Origin: Acidobacteriaceae bacterium
GTDB lineage: Bacteria > Acidobacteriota > Terriglobia > Terriglobales > Acidobacteriaceae
Direction: 5' to 3'
DNA: 33,182 bases
Assembly: GCA_003134815.1 (NCBI GenBank)
Contig: PLCO01000040.1
Coordinates: 1 to 33,182, forward strand
Shown: one piece after another, positions 7,682 through 16,648 of the stretch
Layout: each line of letters begins with the position of its first letter
Numbering within the stretch: position 1 is the stretch's first letter
Translations under genes and position numbers: made by a program
Notes under the pieces: generated by a model
Database searches by the model: none
What the model was told of the DNA's origin: nothing
Seen by the model: the letters and a program-made list of their open reading frames with translations, nothing else

Positions 7682-10600
7682 TCAATGAAAGTCATGCGAC
7701 CGCACTTCCAACGCGCGATCCGACAGAGCAGTGAGGCGTGAAGCCTTTACGTGAATTACGCTGTCTTGATTTTGAAGCAGGCCTTCAACCAGCAAAAACC
7801 TACTGCGAGTGACTACCAGCCGGTCACGGTCATATAGATCGGGCGTGACGATCACATTCGCAATCCCCGTCTCATCCTCCATCGAAATGAAGATGAAGCC
7901 TTTTGCCGTACCGGGCCGTTGCCGTGCGATGACACAGCCGGCTACGCGGACGAATTCTCCATCCCGGCGCGCGCGCAGTTCCTGCGCGGAGAGAATATTG
8001 CCGCGGCGCAACTCCGGCCGGCGGTAGTACATCGGGTGTTTGCCCACGGTAAGGCCGGTTCCGGAGTAATCTGCAACCAGCCGCTCTTCGATGTTCATTT
8101 GCTGTAAGGGAAGTGCACAAGAATCCTCGCGCAGATGATCGCTGTCCTGGCGGAACAGCGGCCCCTCCAATTTCCCGGCGCGCTCCACTTGCCAAAGGGC
8201 ATCGCGGCGGTGCCGGATACCATCAAGCTGATTCAGTGCGCCAATCTGCGCCAGGCGTGTCAGCTCCTTTCGATTGAGCGACGGAACCCGCTGGGCTAGA
8301 TCTTCTGCCGAGCAAAAAGGTCCGTCGTTTCGGCGCGACGCGACCAACCACTCAGCAGCCTGCCTCGTCAGGCTCTTCGCGTAGCCGAGCCCGATACGCA
8401 GTGAAAGAGATCCGTCGCTTTCGTGCTCAACAGTACAGGGCCAATCGGATACTTGAACATCAATCGGCTTCACGCGCAGGCCATGTCGCTGAGCGTCCTT
8501 CACCAGAACGGCAGCAGAGTAGAAACCCATCGGCTGATTGTTAAGGATAGCTGCAGTGAACGCGGCAAGATATTTCACCTTGAAGTACGCGGAAGCGTAT
8601 GCGATCAACGCGAAACTGGCCGCATGCGACTCCGGAAATCCATACAGAGCAAATGAGCTGATGTTCTGCACGATAGTGTCCTGGGTCTTCACATCGATGC
8701 CATTGGCTGCCATGCCCGCGCGAAGTTTGCTTTCGAGATTTTTCATCCGCTCCCAGGAGCGGCGCATTCCGACGGCGCGGCGTAATTCGTCAGCCTCCGC
8801 GCCAGTGAAATTCGCCACGGTCATAGCAATGCGCAATAGTTGTTCCTGAAAGAGCGGCACGCCCAGCGTGCGCTTCAGGACCGGCTCAAGAGAGGGATGA
8901 GGATAGGTGATCGCCTCGCGCTTCTGACGTCGACGCATGTAGGGATGCATCATCTGGCCCACAATCGGGCCCGGCCTTATGATTGCCACCTGAACCACGA
9001 GGTCGTAGAACCTTGTGGGATAGTTTCGCGGCAACGACGCCATCTGCGCTCGGCTTTCGACCTGAAACATGCCTACCGTGTCTGCCTGTTGCAGGGCCCG
9101 ATAGACCTCATCATCCTGCGGCAACTGCGCGAGGTCGATTTTTTCGCCATAGTGTTCGGGGATCAGTTCAAGGCAATCTTTGAGCACCGCCATCATGCCG
9201 AGGCCCAGCAGGTCGACCTTGATAATGCCCATGTCGGCGCAATCTTCCTTGTCCCACTGAACGACGGTGCGGCCGGGCATGGAAGCGCGCTCCAGTGGCA
9301 CTACGTGATTTAACTGCCCCTGGCAGATGACCATGCCACCCGAGTGCTGCCCAAGATGGCGCGGTAAATCCTTAATGCGCATAGACAGTTCAAGGTACTT
9401 TGCGATACGCGGATGCTGGACGTCGAAACCAGCATCATGAAATGAGTGCGCCATCGTATCGGTTTTCCCGCGCCATTCCCACTGGCTGACGAGGCTCGAT
9501 AAGCGCCCCAGGGTGTCTTCATCGAAACCAAGTGCCTTGCCGGTTTCGCGAGCGGCCGATTTGCCGCGATAAGTGATGACATTGGCGGTCATGGCGGCGC
9601 CGAGTTCGCCATAGCGCTGGTACACATATTGAATGGCCTGCTCGCGTTTTTCTTCAGATGGCAGATCAAGATCGATGTCCGGCCACTCGTTGCGGCTCTC
9701 GCTCAGAAAGCGCTCGAAGAGCAATTCCATCTCAACCGGATCGACAGCTGTGATTTCCAGGCAATAACACACGGCAGAATTGGCGGCGCTGCCTCGGCCC
9801 TGCACCAGAATTCCATTGCGCTTGCAGAAACAGATGATGTCCCACACGATGAGGAAGTATCCCGCGAAGCCGAGCCTGGCAATGAGCGTCAGTTCGCGTT
9901 CAACCTGCTTCTTCGCCCGCTCCAGCAGATCGCGGTCATTTTTTGGTTCGTACCGGCGTTCGACGCCTTCGGCGACGCGCTTGCGCAGGAAGCTGTCCAT
10001 TGTTTCTCCATCGGGCACGGGATAGCGCGGAAATTCGTAGCCAAGATCGCTCAATTCAAAGTTGAGCCGGGACGACAGGTGAATGGTGTTTTCAATTGCT
10101 CCGGGAATATCGTGAAACAGCGGGGCCATTTCCCGCGCGCTTCGCATGTGGCGCTGGCTGTTGAGCGCCAGCAATCGGCCTGCCTGATCGAGCTCGACGT
10201 GATGGCGGATCGCGGTGAACAAATCCTGAATCTCGCGGTCATATGCAGTGGCATAGCGGACGCCGTTGGTAGCGATCAGCGGAAGGTTCAGAGACCGGGC
10301 GATGCGGATGGAAGCCTGATTCCGCCACTCTTCTTCGCGTTCCTGATGGCGCTGGATTTCGATATAGACATTCTCGCGACCGAAGATTCGAATCAGATGC
10401 TCGACCGTCTGACGGCCCGCTGCCTCACCACCGCGCGTGAGGGCTGCAGCCAAGGGGCCTTCATCGCCTCCAGTGAGACAGACCAGCCCTGAAGCGTACT
10501 GGCTCAAGTCATCGAATATGGCTGCGCCATCGCCTTTAGTGGCCTCGCGCATTTTGAATTGCGTGATGAGCTGGCAGAGATTCTGGTAGCCGGCGCGCGA

Positions 10601-10900
10601 GGTACACAACAGCGGCAGGCGAGCAGGTTCGCTTTTATGCTGGTGCGGCAGCCAGGCTGGAGGCGCCAATCGCGGCCCGAAGCTCGATACGGACACTTCC
10701 GCGCCGATATGCGCGCGGATCGCATTGCGTTTCGCACTCGTATGAAAGCGAGCCGCGCCGTAGACGCCGTTGTGATCGAGCAGCGCCATCGCCGGCATTT
10801 CCAGCGCAACCGCACGCTCGATCAGATCCTCCGGCAGCGAGGCAGCCTCGAGGAAACTGAATGCGCTGGCGGCATGCAGCTCGACATACTGCTCAGTCAT
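7682..10900 (-). CDS. dnaE2: Error-prone DNA polymerase III alpha-like subunit DnaE2
   Basis: 1072 residues, C-family polymerase of the DnaE2 (ImuC) type, which carries out mutagenic bypass of DNA damage with ImuA and ImuB. From the N-terminus: a PHP domain (YVELHAASAFSFLE, then LLDHNGVYGAARF) and the palm with GRGSAANSAVCYCLEIT (about 368-384). The catalytic PDIDLDLP follows (about 407-414), supplying the paired Asp residues. A C-terminal OB-fold region contains VRVAGCVIARQRPGTAKGF. I chose ATG 10900 over the GTG at 10939 because the family starts directly at the PHP domain and the ATG overlaps the imuB stop by 8 nt. Length is normal. It is the last gene of the imuA-imuB-dnaE2 operon and is likely damage-inducible. 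Confidence 0.95.
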   Translation of the reverse strand: MTEQYVELHAASAFSFLEAASLPEDLIERAVALEMPAMALLDHNGVYGAARFHTSAKRNAIRAHIGAEVSVSSFGPRLAPPAWLPHQHKSEPARLPLLCTSRAGYQNLCQLITQFKMREATKGDGAAIFDDLSQYASGLVCLTGGDEGPLAAALTRGGEAAGRQTVEHLIRIFGRENVYIEIQRHQEREEEWRNQASIRIARSLNLPLIATNGVRYATAYDREIQDLFTAIRHHVELDQAGRLLALNSQRHMRSAREMAPLFHDIPGAIENTIHLSSRLNFELSDLGYEFPRYPVPDGETMDSFLRKRVAEGVERRYEPKNDRDLLERAKKQVERELTLIARLGFAGYFLIVWDIICFCKRNGILVQGRGSAANSAVCYCLEITAVDPVEMELLFERFLSESRNEWPDIDLDLPSEEKREQAIQYVYQRYGELGAAMTANVITYRGKSAARETGKALGFDEDTLGRLSSLVSQWEWRGKTDTMAHSFHDAGFDVQHPRIAKYLELSMRIKDLPRHLGQHSGGMVICQGQLNHVVPLERASMPGRTVVQWDKEDCADMGIIKVDLLGLGMMAVLKDCLELIPEHYGEKIDLAQLPQDDEVYRALQQADTVGMFQVESRAQMASLPRNYPTRFYDLVVQVAIIRPGPIVGQMMHPYMRRRQKREAITYPHPSLEPVLKRTLGVPLFQEQLLRIAMTVANFTGAEADELRRAVGMRRSWERMKNLESKLRAGMAANGIDVKTQDTIVQNISSFALYGFPESHAASFALIAYASAYFKVKYLAAFTAAILNNQPMGFYSAAVLVKDAQRHGLRVKPIDVQVSDWPCTVEHESDGSLSLRIGLGYAKSLTRQAAEWLVASRRNDGPFCSAEDLAQRVPSLNRKELTRLAQIGALNQLDGIRHRRDALWQVERAGKLEGPLFRQDSDHLREDSCALPLQQMNIEERLVADYSGTGLTVGKHPMYYRRPELRRGNILSAQELRARRDGEFVRVAGCVIARQRPGTAKGFIFISMEDETGIANVIVTPDLYDRDRLVVTRSRFLLVEGLLQNQDSVIHVKASRLTALSDRALEVRSHDFH

Positions 10901-12437
10901 ACAAGCCCACCATTTGCCACTGCCCCCGCAAGAGGTCACGGACCAGGCAGCAACTGAGCTGCGAGCCGTCGTTGGCGCGGGCGATCAAATCCCATTGCTC
11001 GCATCCCCATAAGGCCGAATTCCACCACTCTCCGCCCGTCAGCCACGGACCGTATGCGCGGTCCACTGTATAGCGCCGATCCCGAAAAGCAAACGACGTG
11101 GGCCGCTCACTTTGAACTGTGACAAATACCGCCTCTTTGGGACGAAGCCGCCGCATGGCCGGGCGCAGCGGCGCAGGCAGATTTTCCGATGGGGCTTCTG
11201 ATCGGTCTGGAAGAGAAGAAACGCTGAGCGTGTCAGAAACATTAAACGGATTCATGCGGAAGCTGTCCGGGCGATTCGTGTCTGTAAGTACAGCGCGGCC
11301 AACATTTTCGTCGCCCACAATTGCGCGGATGCGTGCCAGCGTCACGTCAAGACGCGATGGTTCCGGCAACTGCGGCGTGAACAAGCCAAGTTGCACTTTG
11401 CCGCTGCTGCCAGGCTCCGCATCAAGAACGACGGCCGAAATAGCGGCCTGCGGAGGATGGGCTTCGAGGTCGAGATGCAGCAGCTTGAGCCAGAGCTGGC
11501 GGTCGTTGGTGGGCAGTGCGGGCCGGACAGTGCGAGAGTGCGTCTTACCGGCCTCGAGCGTAAGCATGATGGTGACCGAAGCCAGAGCCAGCACGCGCGC
11601 CGATGCACGGCGGATCAATTGATCGAGCATCAGGTTCACGACGAAGAGCAAAGCATCGAGAACTTCGACAGGGCTATCCAACTCCATTCGCTCAGAGAGT
11701 ATGAAGGCGGGTTCCACGGGCTGAAACAGGTGCGGCATCTCACCCCGCGACCTTTGGCGAAGTTTTTTGCCCGGTTGCCCCATTCTGGATATCAGTTCCT
11801 TCTCCGGCAAAGCGCCGAGCATGCCCAATGTGCGAATTCCCCACAGCGAAAACGTGTCGGATTGGTCTTCGGTGAGATCGAGCATCGTGAGAGGGAGCAG
11901 TGCCAGCGTCGTACACTCTTCGCCCATGGGAATGACTTTCACCGTTTGTGCCGGGATTCCTTTGGCGAGCGCAACAGCCGCATGAAAATTGCCGCTTACG
12001 GCAACAGCGGCTGCGATACCCAGCACGGTGATGCGGGTGAGAAGATTCTCTGCCAGTGTTTCCGGCGGCCCGAATAACGCTTGCGTTCCGGCGATGTCGA
12101 TTACGCACAAAAACGCGGCGTCTTCGCTGCAATCCTCCACGCGCGGTGAAAATCCACCTGCACATTCAAGCAGGGCTGCCTTTGCGGCAGTCTCTTCGCC
12201 GTTCGAGCGCCGCAATGCAGTAATGCCAGAAAAAGTGTCCACCTCAACCTGGGTCATGCCGCGCACCATGCCGAGTGAATGCGCCCTTCGATTAAGCGAA
12301 CAGGCCCGCTGCAATGGCGGCTTACCCTCCATCACAACGCACGGTTGCTCGCGCAACTCCGGTCGCAGACGGAGCAGGGCCTGTGCGGGAAACTCCGTTG
12401 CATAGAGGCAGGCGTAGATTTCGGCGGGCTTGCTCAT
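10893..12437 (-). CDS. imuB: ImuB, Y-family polymerase-like mutasome hub
   Basis: 514 residues, related to Y-family DNA polymerases but apparently inactive. The N-terminal strand that normally holds the first catalytic Asp reads IYACLYATEFPAQAL, and the second catalytic motif region reads FLCVIDIAGTQALFG without the SxDE-type pair. Palm, fingers and little-finger-like regions follow, with a Pro-rich C-terminal tail (about 425-514) that in this family contacts the beta clamp and DnaE2. Known role of the family: non-catalytic adaptor linking DnaE2 and ImuA to the sliding clamp. Its start overlaps the imuA stop by 4 nt (ATGA), and its stop overlaps dnaE2. Confidence 0.9.
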   Translation of the reverse strand: MSKPAEIYACLYATEFPAQALLRLRPELREQPCVVMEGKPPLQRACSLNRRAHSLGMVRGMTQVEVDTFSGITALRRSNGEETAAKAALLECAGGFSPRVEDCSEDAAFLCVIDIAGTQALFGPPETLAENLLTRITVLGIAAAVAVSGNFHAAVALAKGIPAQTVKVIPMGEECTTLALLPLTMLDLTEDQSDTFSLWGIRTLGMLGALPEKELISRMGQPGKKLRQRSRGEMPHLFQPVEPAFILSERMELDSPVEVLDALLFVVNLMLDQLIRRASARVLALASVTIMLTLEAGKTHSRTVRPALPTNDRQLWLKLLHLDLEAHPPQAAISAVVLDAEPGSSGKVQLGLFTPQLPEPSRLDVTLARIRAIVGDENVGRAVLTDTNRPDSFRMNPFNVSDTLSVSSLPDRSEAPSENLPAPLRPAMRRLRPKEAVFVTVQSERPTSFAFRDRRYTVDRAYGPWLTGGEWWNSALWGCEQWDLIARANDGSQLSCCLVRDLLRGQWQMVGLYD

Positions 12438-13492
12438 CGCGCACTCGCCCAGGTGGTTTGGCTTCTCAAATAAGCCTCGCGCTGCGGCGGCTTGCGCAGT
12501 GGAACCACATTTGTGGGCGCGGCAAACCGCTGCCGCGCGATCTCCACGCGATGCTCGAGACCGGTGAATACTGTCAGCTCATCCCGGCAGGCTTCTCCGG
12601 GCTGAAATCGAAGCAGCAATTCTCCACTACTTTTGGCACAGGGATGCTGCGTGAGAAGAAGCACGCTGGCCTGGGTCCGTTCAGCAGCAGCCCGATAGCG
12701 GAACCATGTGGCCATCGGCACACGCGAAACATGCTCCGCCGCGACTCCTGCCATGTCGAGCACGATGGCGCTGAATCCTCCGGCCTGCAAAAGCAGATCG
12801 GTAACACGCAACGCCTGCTCGATGCGCGTCCACGGTTTGCCGGGACATGTTCGCAGGGTGGTTTGCTGTGCGCATAGTTGCTGCGTTGGCACGAAGGTTT
12901 CTTGTTCCGGTCCATCTTTCGGTTGCCGCTCCGCTCGGGCTTTCGGTTGCGACTCCGCGCAGCGCGGCGCGATTGGTTTTGGATGCAGCAGACCGCTCAC
13001 AGCCTCTGCGAGTCCTTTGACTTCATTGCGCGGATGCCCGCCGCAGCCTCCGCCGTGCAGACCGTGTTTGGCTGGCGCGGGAATGAAGTACTTTTCCGGA
13101 AGCGTGAATTTGTAATCGGCGGAAGGCTGGACCCGGGCTCCCACAGGGGAAACCGCGCATCGTACCCAAAGCAGCCGGGAGAGATCGACGCGCGCCGCCG
13201 CCGCTGATTCAGGATCGAAAGAATCGGAAACGTCGACCCATGCGCACACACTTCCTGAGCGGGTATGAAGGCTCACGAAAGAAAGTGCCACCGCGCTGCG
13301 CCCACTGCACTCTGGCCCAGTCATCTCCGAAATAGCTCCGAGCGGCAAACCGCCTTCGAGCAATTCATCCAATGTTGCAATGCCGGTAGGCGCGACGGGG
13401 CGGACGACTCGTGGCCGCAAGGTCAGCGCAGATGGAATGCGATGCGCGAGCGTGGTTTCGATTTGGAGGCGAATTGCGGCGGCAGATACCAT
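12434..13492 (-). CDS. imuA: ImuA, RecA-like mutasome component
   Basis: 352 residues, a RecA-fold protein of the ImuA/SulA-like group. IATLDELLEGGLPLGAISE (about 38-56) leads into a P-loop, GPECSGRS at 59-66, where the usual Lys is Arg. VDLSRLLWVRC at 102-112 is a family hallmark, FSAIVLDMAGVA at 240-251 is the Walker B strand, and TQASVLLLTQ at 273-282 matches the RecA strand before loop 2. A poorly ordered Pro/Gln/Cys-rich insertion of about 100 residues (120-218) splits the ATPase core. ImuA works with ImuB and DnaE2 in translesion synthesis. First gene of a fully overlapping operon; ATG at 13492 with AAGGCG 14 nt upstream. Confidence 0.88.
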   Translation of the reverse strand: MVSAAAIRLQIETTLAHRIPSALTLRPRVVRPVAPTGIATLDELLEGGLPLGAISEMTGPECSGRSAVALSFVSLHTRSGSVCAWVDVSDSFDPESAAAARVDLSRLLWVRCAVSPVGARVQPSADYKFTLPEKYFIPAPAKHGLHGGGCGGHPRNEVKGLAEAVSGLLHPKPIAPRCAESQPKARAERQPKDGPEQETFVPTQQLCAQQTTLRTCPGKPWTRIEQALRVTDLLLQAGGFSAIVLDMAGVAAEHVSRVPMATWFRYRAAAERTQASVLLLTQHPCAKSSGELLLRFQPGEACRDELTVFTGLEHRVEIARQRFAAPTNVVPLRKPPQREAYLRSQTTWASAR

Positions 13493-13534
13493 AGGCGTGT
13501 ATTCGCCTTATATTCGCCTTATTGCTGGGCTAAC

Positions 13535-13568
13535 TGTCAACTCACACTTGCACAATATCGTGTGCAAG
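13535..13568. promoter_or_regulatory. Divergent regulatory region with inverted repeat between imuA and cysM
   Basis: Between two divergent operons lies a perfect 8-bp inverted repeat, CTTGCACA (13547-13554) and TGTGCAAG (13561-13568), with a 6-nt spacer. A consensus -35 box TTGACA sits on the minus strand at 13540-13535, 43 nt upstream of the imuA ATG. The palindrome lies just upstream of that box. On the plus strand its left arm contains TTGCAC, 18 nt before TATGTA, so it could overlap a cysM-side promoter. It is a candidate operator. LexA is the natural guess because imu operons are SOS genes, but I cannot confirm the binding protein. Confidence 0.5.
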
Positions 13569-13644
13569 ATGTATGTAAATTATTGAGCAATAAACGGTTA
13601 TTTATTCTCTGAAGTGAGTGTACGATCATGGTGGCCTCAATGTC

Positions 13645-14616
13645 ATGAATAATGAAGAGCGGCGGCAGTTATCGATGCGAACAGAAAGCGCGAAGATTGA
13701 ACTCGGCTTAACGGTGACTGCGCGGATCGGCGAAACTCCGCTCCTTCGTCTGGACAAGGCCGTTCGAGGTCTTGAGAGAATTGTGTTGCTGGCCAAGGCG
13801 GAATGGGCGAATCCGGGCGGCAGCGTAAAGGACCGTGCCGCGTGGGCGATGGTGCGCAAGGCGCAGGCACTGGGAGAACTAGGACCGGAGAAGACATTGC
13901 TGGATGCAACGAGCGGCAATACCGGAATCGCACTCGCCATGCTGGGTGCGGCGCTGGGGTTTCCTGTGCGGCTGGCAATGCCCTCTAATGTTTCTTCAGA
14001 GCGAAAACGCATCCTCGATGTCTATGGAGCGCAGGTGGATTGGACCGATCCCGGCCAGGGTTCCGATGGAGCCATTCGCCGCGCGCTTGAGTTGGCCGGC
14101 AACGACCCGGAGCGATTTTGCTATGTGGATCAATACTCGAACGACGCCAACTGGAAGGCTCACTATGATGGCACTGGGTTTGAGATTTGGCGGCAGACCG
14201 AAGGCCGGGTGACTCATTTTGTTGCGGGCCTTGGGACCAGCGGCACATTCGTGGGCACCAGTCGAAGACTCAAGGAACTGAATCCGGCCGTTCAGTGCAT
14301 CAGTTTCCAGCCTGATTCGCCCTTTCACGGACTCGAAGGACTCAAGCATATGGATACGTCGATTGTGCCGGCCATCTACGATCCGCAACTTGCCGATCGC
14401 CAATTGACAGTGGAAACCGAAGCCGCATACACGATGGCAAAGCAGCTTGCCCGCGAGGAGGGCCTGCTGGTGGGCATCTCGGCTGCTGCTGCTGTTGCAG
14501 CCTGCATTGAGATCGCCCGCGAAGAGGCCGCAAGCGGACGCGACGCAGTGATCGTTACCGTGCTTCCAGATTCAGCAGACAGGTATCTGAGCGAGCGGTT
14601 CTGGGAGGAGCATTGA
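13645..14616 (+). CDS. cysM: PLP-dependent cysteine synthase, CysM (CysO-dependent type)
   Basis: 323 residues from ATG 13645; GTG 13618 and ATG 13675 are possible alternatives, and no start has a strong ribosome binding site. Fold-type II PLP enzyme: IGETPLLRL at about 28-36, NPGGSVKDRAA at 56-66 with the PLP Lys at about 62, the SGNTG substrate loop at 90-94, and GLGTSGTF for phosphate binding. It makes cysteine from an activated serine (O-phosphoserine or O-acetylserine). The following JAMM, CysO-like and MoeZ-like genes argue for the mycobacterial-type reaction in which CysO thiocarboxylate is the sulfur donor. The stop overlaps the next start. Confidence 0.85.
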   Translation: MNNEERRQLSMRTESAKIELGLTVTARIGETPLLRLDKAVRGLERIVLLAKAEWANPGGSVKDRAAWAMVRKAQALGELGPEKTLLDATSGNTGIALAMLGAALGFPVRLAMPSNVSSERKRILDVYGAQVDWTDPGQGSDGAIRRALELAGNDPERFCYVDQYSNDANWKAHYDGTGFEIWRQTEGRVTHFVAGLGTSGTFVGTSRRLKELNPAVQCISFQPDSPFHGLEGLKHMDTSIVPAIYDPQLADRQLTVETEAAYTMAKQLAREEGLLVGISAAAAVAACIEIAREEAASGRDAVIVTVLPDSADRYLSERFWEEH

Positions 14617-15062
14617 GCGAACTGCGGATGAGCAGGGAAGTTTACGATGCGATGCGTGAACACGGCGAGGAAACTTATCCGGACGAATGTTGCGGCGCAT
14701 TGCTGGGGCGCGTGATGCCTAACGGTTGGTGGATCGAAGCATCGATCAGGGCCGGCAATTCGCGCACCGACTCGGCGCACAACCGGTATCAGATCGCCCC
14801 CGGGGAACTGGTAAAGATCGAGCGGGAATCGCGGCTCCGAGGGCTTAGCATTGCCGGGTTTTATCACTCTCATCCGGACCATCCCGCGCAATGGTCGCAG
14901 ACAGACCTTGCTGAGGCACACTGGCTGGGCTGCTCTTATGTCATCACCGCGGTGGCGAATGGCAAAGCAGCGGCGACCAACTCGTTCCGGCTGGCAGGAG
15001 ACACGGAAGAGAACAAGCGATTCGAGGCAGAGCCCATCAAAGTGAAGGATTCGGCGAGCTAG
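14613..15062 (+). CDS. mec: JAMM/M67 metalloprotease, Mec+-like
   Basis: 149 residues if the TTG at 14613 is used, overlapping the cysM stop by 4 nt; ATG 14628 is an alternative five codons in. The zinc-protease JAMM motif is complete: a Glu in DECCGALLG (about residue 25), FYHSHPDHPAQWSQTD with His 85 and 87 and Asp 98. In Mycobacterium the equivalent Mec+ cleaves the CysO-cysteine adduct to release cysteine; in the quinolobactin system QbsD trims the carrier tail to expose Gly-Gly. Both roles are possible here because the downstream carrier has a C-terminal extension. Confidence 0.85.
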   Translation: MSELRMSREVYDAMREHGEETYPDECCGALLGRVMPNGWWIEASIRAGNSRTDSAHNRYQIAPGELVKIERESRLRGLSIAGFYHSHPDHPAQWSQTDLAEAHWLGCSYVITAVANGKAAATNSFRLAGDTEENKRFEAEPIKVKDSAS

Positions 15063-15122
15063 CAAGGCGCAGATGGAAGTTGGAAATAAGTTAAAGAACG
15101 TTTGAGAGAGGATTTGAAGAGA

Positions 15123-15446
15123 ATGACCATTTTCATCCCCACGCCCCTGCGCGCCTTCGTGGCGGGCAAGGACGCAGTAGAGGTGAACGCTGCAACTATT
15201 GCCGGCGCGCTCGAGGAGCTGACTGTGGCTTACCCCGACCTGCGCAAGCATTTGTTCACGAGCGAGGGCAAGGTGCGCGCCTTTGTGAACATTTACTTGA
15301 ATGACGAAGATGTGCGGTACTTGCCGGCAAAGGAGGCCACGGAGGTTTCGCCCGCCGACACACTCTCCATCATTCCTTCCATCGCGGGAGGGGCGCAAGC
15401 CACGCTAACGAACGCAAATTCGGCGCGGAATTGCATAGCGGATTGA
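15123..15446 (+). CDS. cysO: CysO-like ubiquitin-fold sulfur carrier with a C-terminal extension
   Basis: 107 residues from ATG 15123; the frame is open to a TTG at 15102, but the product then lacks the family start. The fold is ThiS/MoaD-like: MTIFIPTPLRAF, then FVNIYLNDEDVRYL at about 54-67, which is close to mycobacterial CysO, then TLSIIPSIAGG ending at residue 90. CysO should end at Gly-Gly, which is adenylated and thiocarboxylated by an E1 enzyme. Here 17 more residues follow (AQATL... CIAD). They must be removed or the carrier cannot be charged. The JAMM protease upstream and the E1 downstream are obvious partners. Confidence 0.85.
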   Translation: MTIFIPTPLRAFVAGKDAVEVNAATIAGALEELTVAYPDLRKHLFTSEGKVRAFVNIYLNDEDVRYLPAKEATEVSPADTLSIIPSIAGGAQATLTNANSARNCIAD

Positions 15447-15469
15447 ATCATCTATTTGAACGAGGGATT

Positions 15470-16648
15470 ATGACTACAGCAACCTTACCAACCGAGCTAC
15501 CTGAACTGACTCAAGACGATCTTTCCCGCTATTCGCGCCACCTGATTCTTCCTGAAGTGGGGGTAGAAGGTCAGCGTAAGCTGAAGGCCGCGCGCGTGCT
15601 TTGCGTGGGGACCGGCGGACTCGGCTCGCCGCTTGCCCTCTACCTGGCAGCAGCCGGCGTGGGCACCCTGGGCCTTGTGGACTTCGACGTTGTAGACGCC
15701 AGCAATCTGCAGCGGCAGATCATCCACTCGACGGCAGATATCGGCCGCAAGAAACTTGATTCGGCCGAAGAGAAGCTCAAGGCGCTTAATCCAGCGCTCA
15801 ATGTGGTGAAGCACGACACGCTGCTATCGAGCGCAAACGCGCTCGACATCCTCAAAGACTACGATGCCGTTGCCGACGGCACCGATAACTTTCCCACGCG
15901 CTACCTGGTCAATGACGCATGCGTGTTGCTGGGCAAGCCGAATACGTATGGATCGATCTTCCGTTTTGAGGGTCAGGCCAGTGTTTTCGCCACGAAGGAT
16001 GGCCCCTGCTACCGCTGCCTTTATCCCGAGCCGCCGCCGCCAGGCCTCGTGCCAAGTTGCGCCGAGGGCGGGGTTCTCGGCATTCTGCCCGGACTTATCG
16101 GCGTGATTCAGGCAACCGAGGCAATCAAGCTCATCCTGGGTATCGGCGAACCGCTGATCGGCCGTTTGCTTCTGGTGGATGCGCTCAAGATGCGCTTTCG
16201 CGAACTCAAGCTTCGCAAGAATCCTGAATGCCCCGTATGCGGCGCGCATCCGACGGTAACGAAGCTCATTGACTACGAGCGATTCTGCGGAATTGGGCCC
16301 GAAACCACAGAAGAGCAGGCAGTGAAGAATGGGATTCCCCAGCTCAGCGTGAAGGAACTGAAGAGGCGCATGGATGCAGGCGAGAAACTATTCATTCTCG
16401 ATGTTCGCGAACCGTTCGAATATCAAATCGCAAATATCGGCGGCAAGCTGATTCCGCAGAGCGAGGTTTCCAAGCGCATCGGCGAGATCGATCGCAACCA
16501 GGAGATCGTTGTCCAATGCAAATCCGGCGGCCGCAGCCAGCGAATTGCTGAGTTTCTCACGCAGTCGGGTTTTCCAAACGTGGCAAATCTTGCCGGCGGC
16601 ATTCTAGCCTGGTCCGACGAGGTTGACCCCAGCGTGCCAAAATACTGA
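15470..16648 (+). CDS. moeZ: MoeZ-like E1 adenylyltransferase with rhodanese domain
   Basis: 392 residues from ATG 15470, with GAGGGA 3 nt upstream; the frame overlaps the cysO end if extended. Residues 15-270 are a ThiF/MoeB E1: RYSRHLILPEVG at 20-31, the nucleotide loop GTGGLGS at 47-53, DGTDNFPTR at 136-144, zinc Cys pairs C180/C183 and C254/C257, and likely catalytic C197 in PSCAEGG. Residues about 291-392 are a rhodanese with active Cys350 in QCKSGGRS. It adenylates the Gly-Gly end of a sulfur carrier and transfers sulfur to it. Last gene of the cysteine operon; it may also serve molybdopterin synthesis. Confidence 0.92.
   Translation: MTTATLPTELPELTQDDLSRYSRHLILPEVGVEGQRKLKAARVLCVGTGGLGSPLALYLAAAGVGTLGLVDFDVVDASNLQRQIIHSTADIGRKKLDSAEEKLKALNPALNVVKHDTLLSSANALDILKDYDAVADGTDNFPTRYLVNDACVLLGKPNTYGSIFRFEGQASVFATKDGPCYRCLYPEPPPPGLVPSCAEGGVLGILPGLIGVIQATEAIKLILGIGEPLIGRLLLVDALKMRFRELKLRKNPECPVCGAHPTVTKLIDYERFCGIGPETTEEQAVKNGIPQLSVKELKRRMDAGEKLFILDVREPFEYQIANIGGKLIPQSEVSKRIGEIDRNQEIVVQCKSGGRSQRIAEFLTQSGFPNVANLAGGILAWSDEVDPSVPKY

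Noticed and set aside
9629..10492. Plus-strand open frame of 287 codons inside dnaE2
   Set aside because: Antisense to a clear polymerase gene with all catalytic motifs; product shows no domain.
11391..12077. Plus-strand open frame of 228 codons inside imuB
   Set aside because: Antisense shadow in high-GC sequence; imuB itself is well supported by overlap with imuA and dnaE2.
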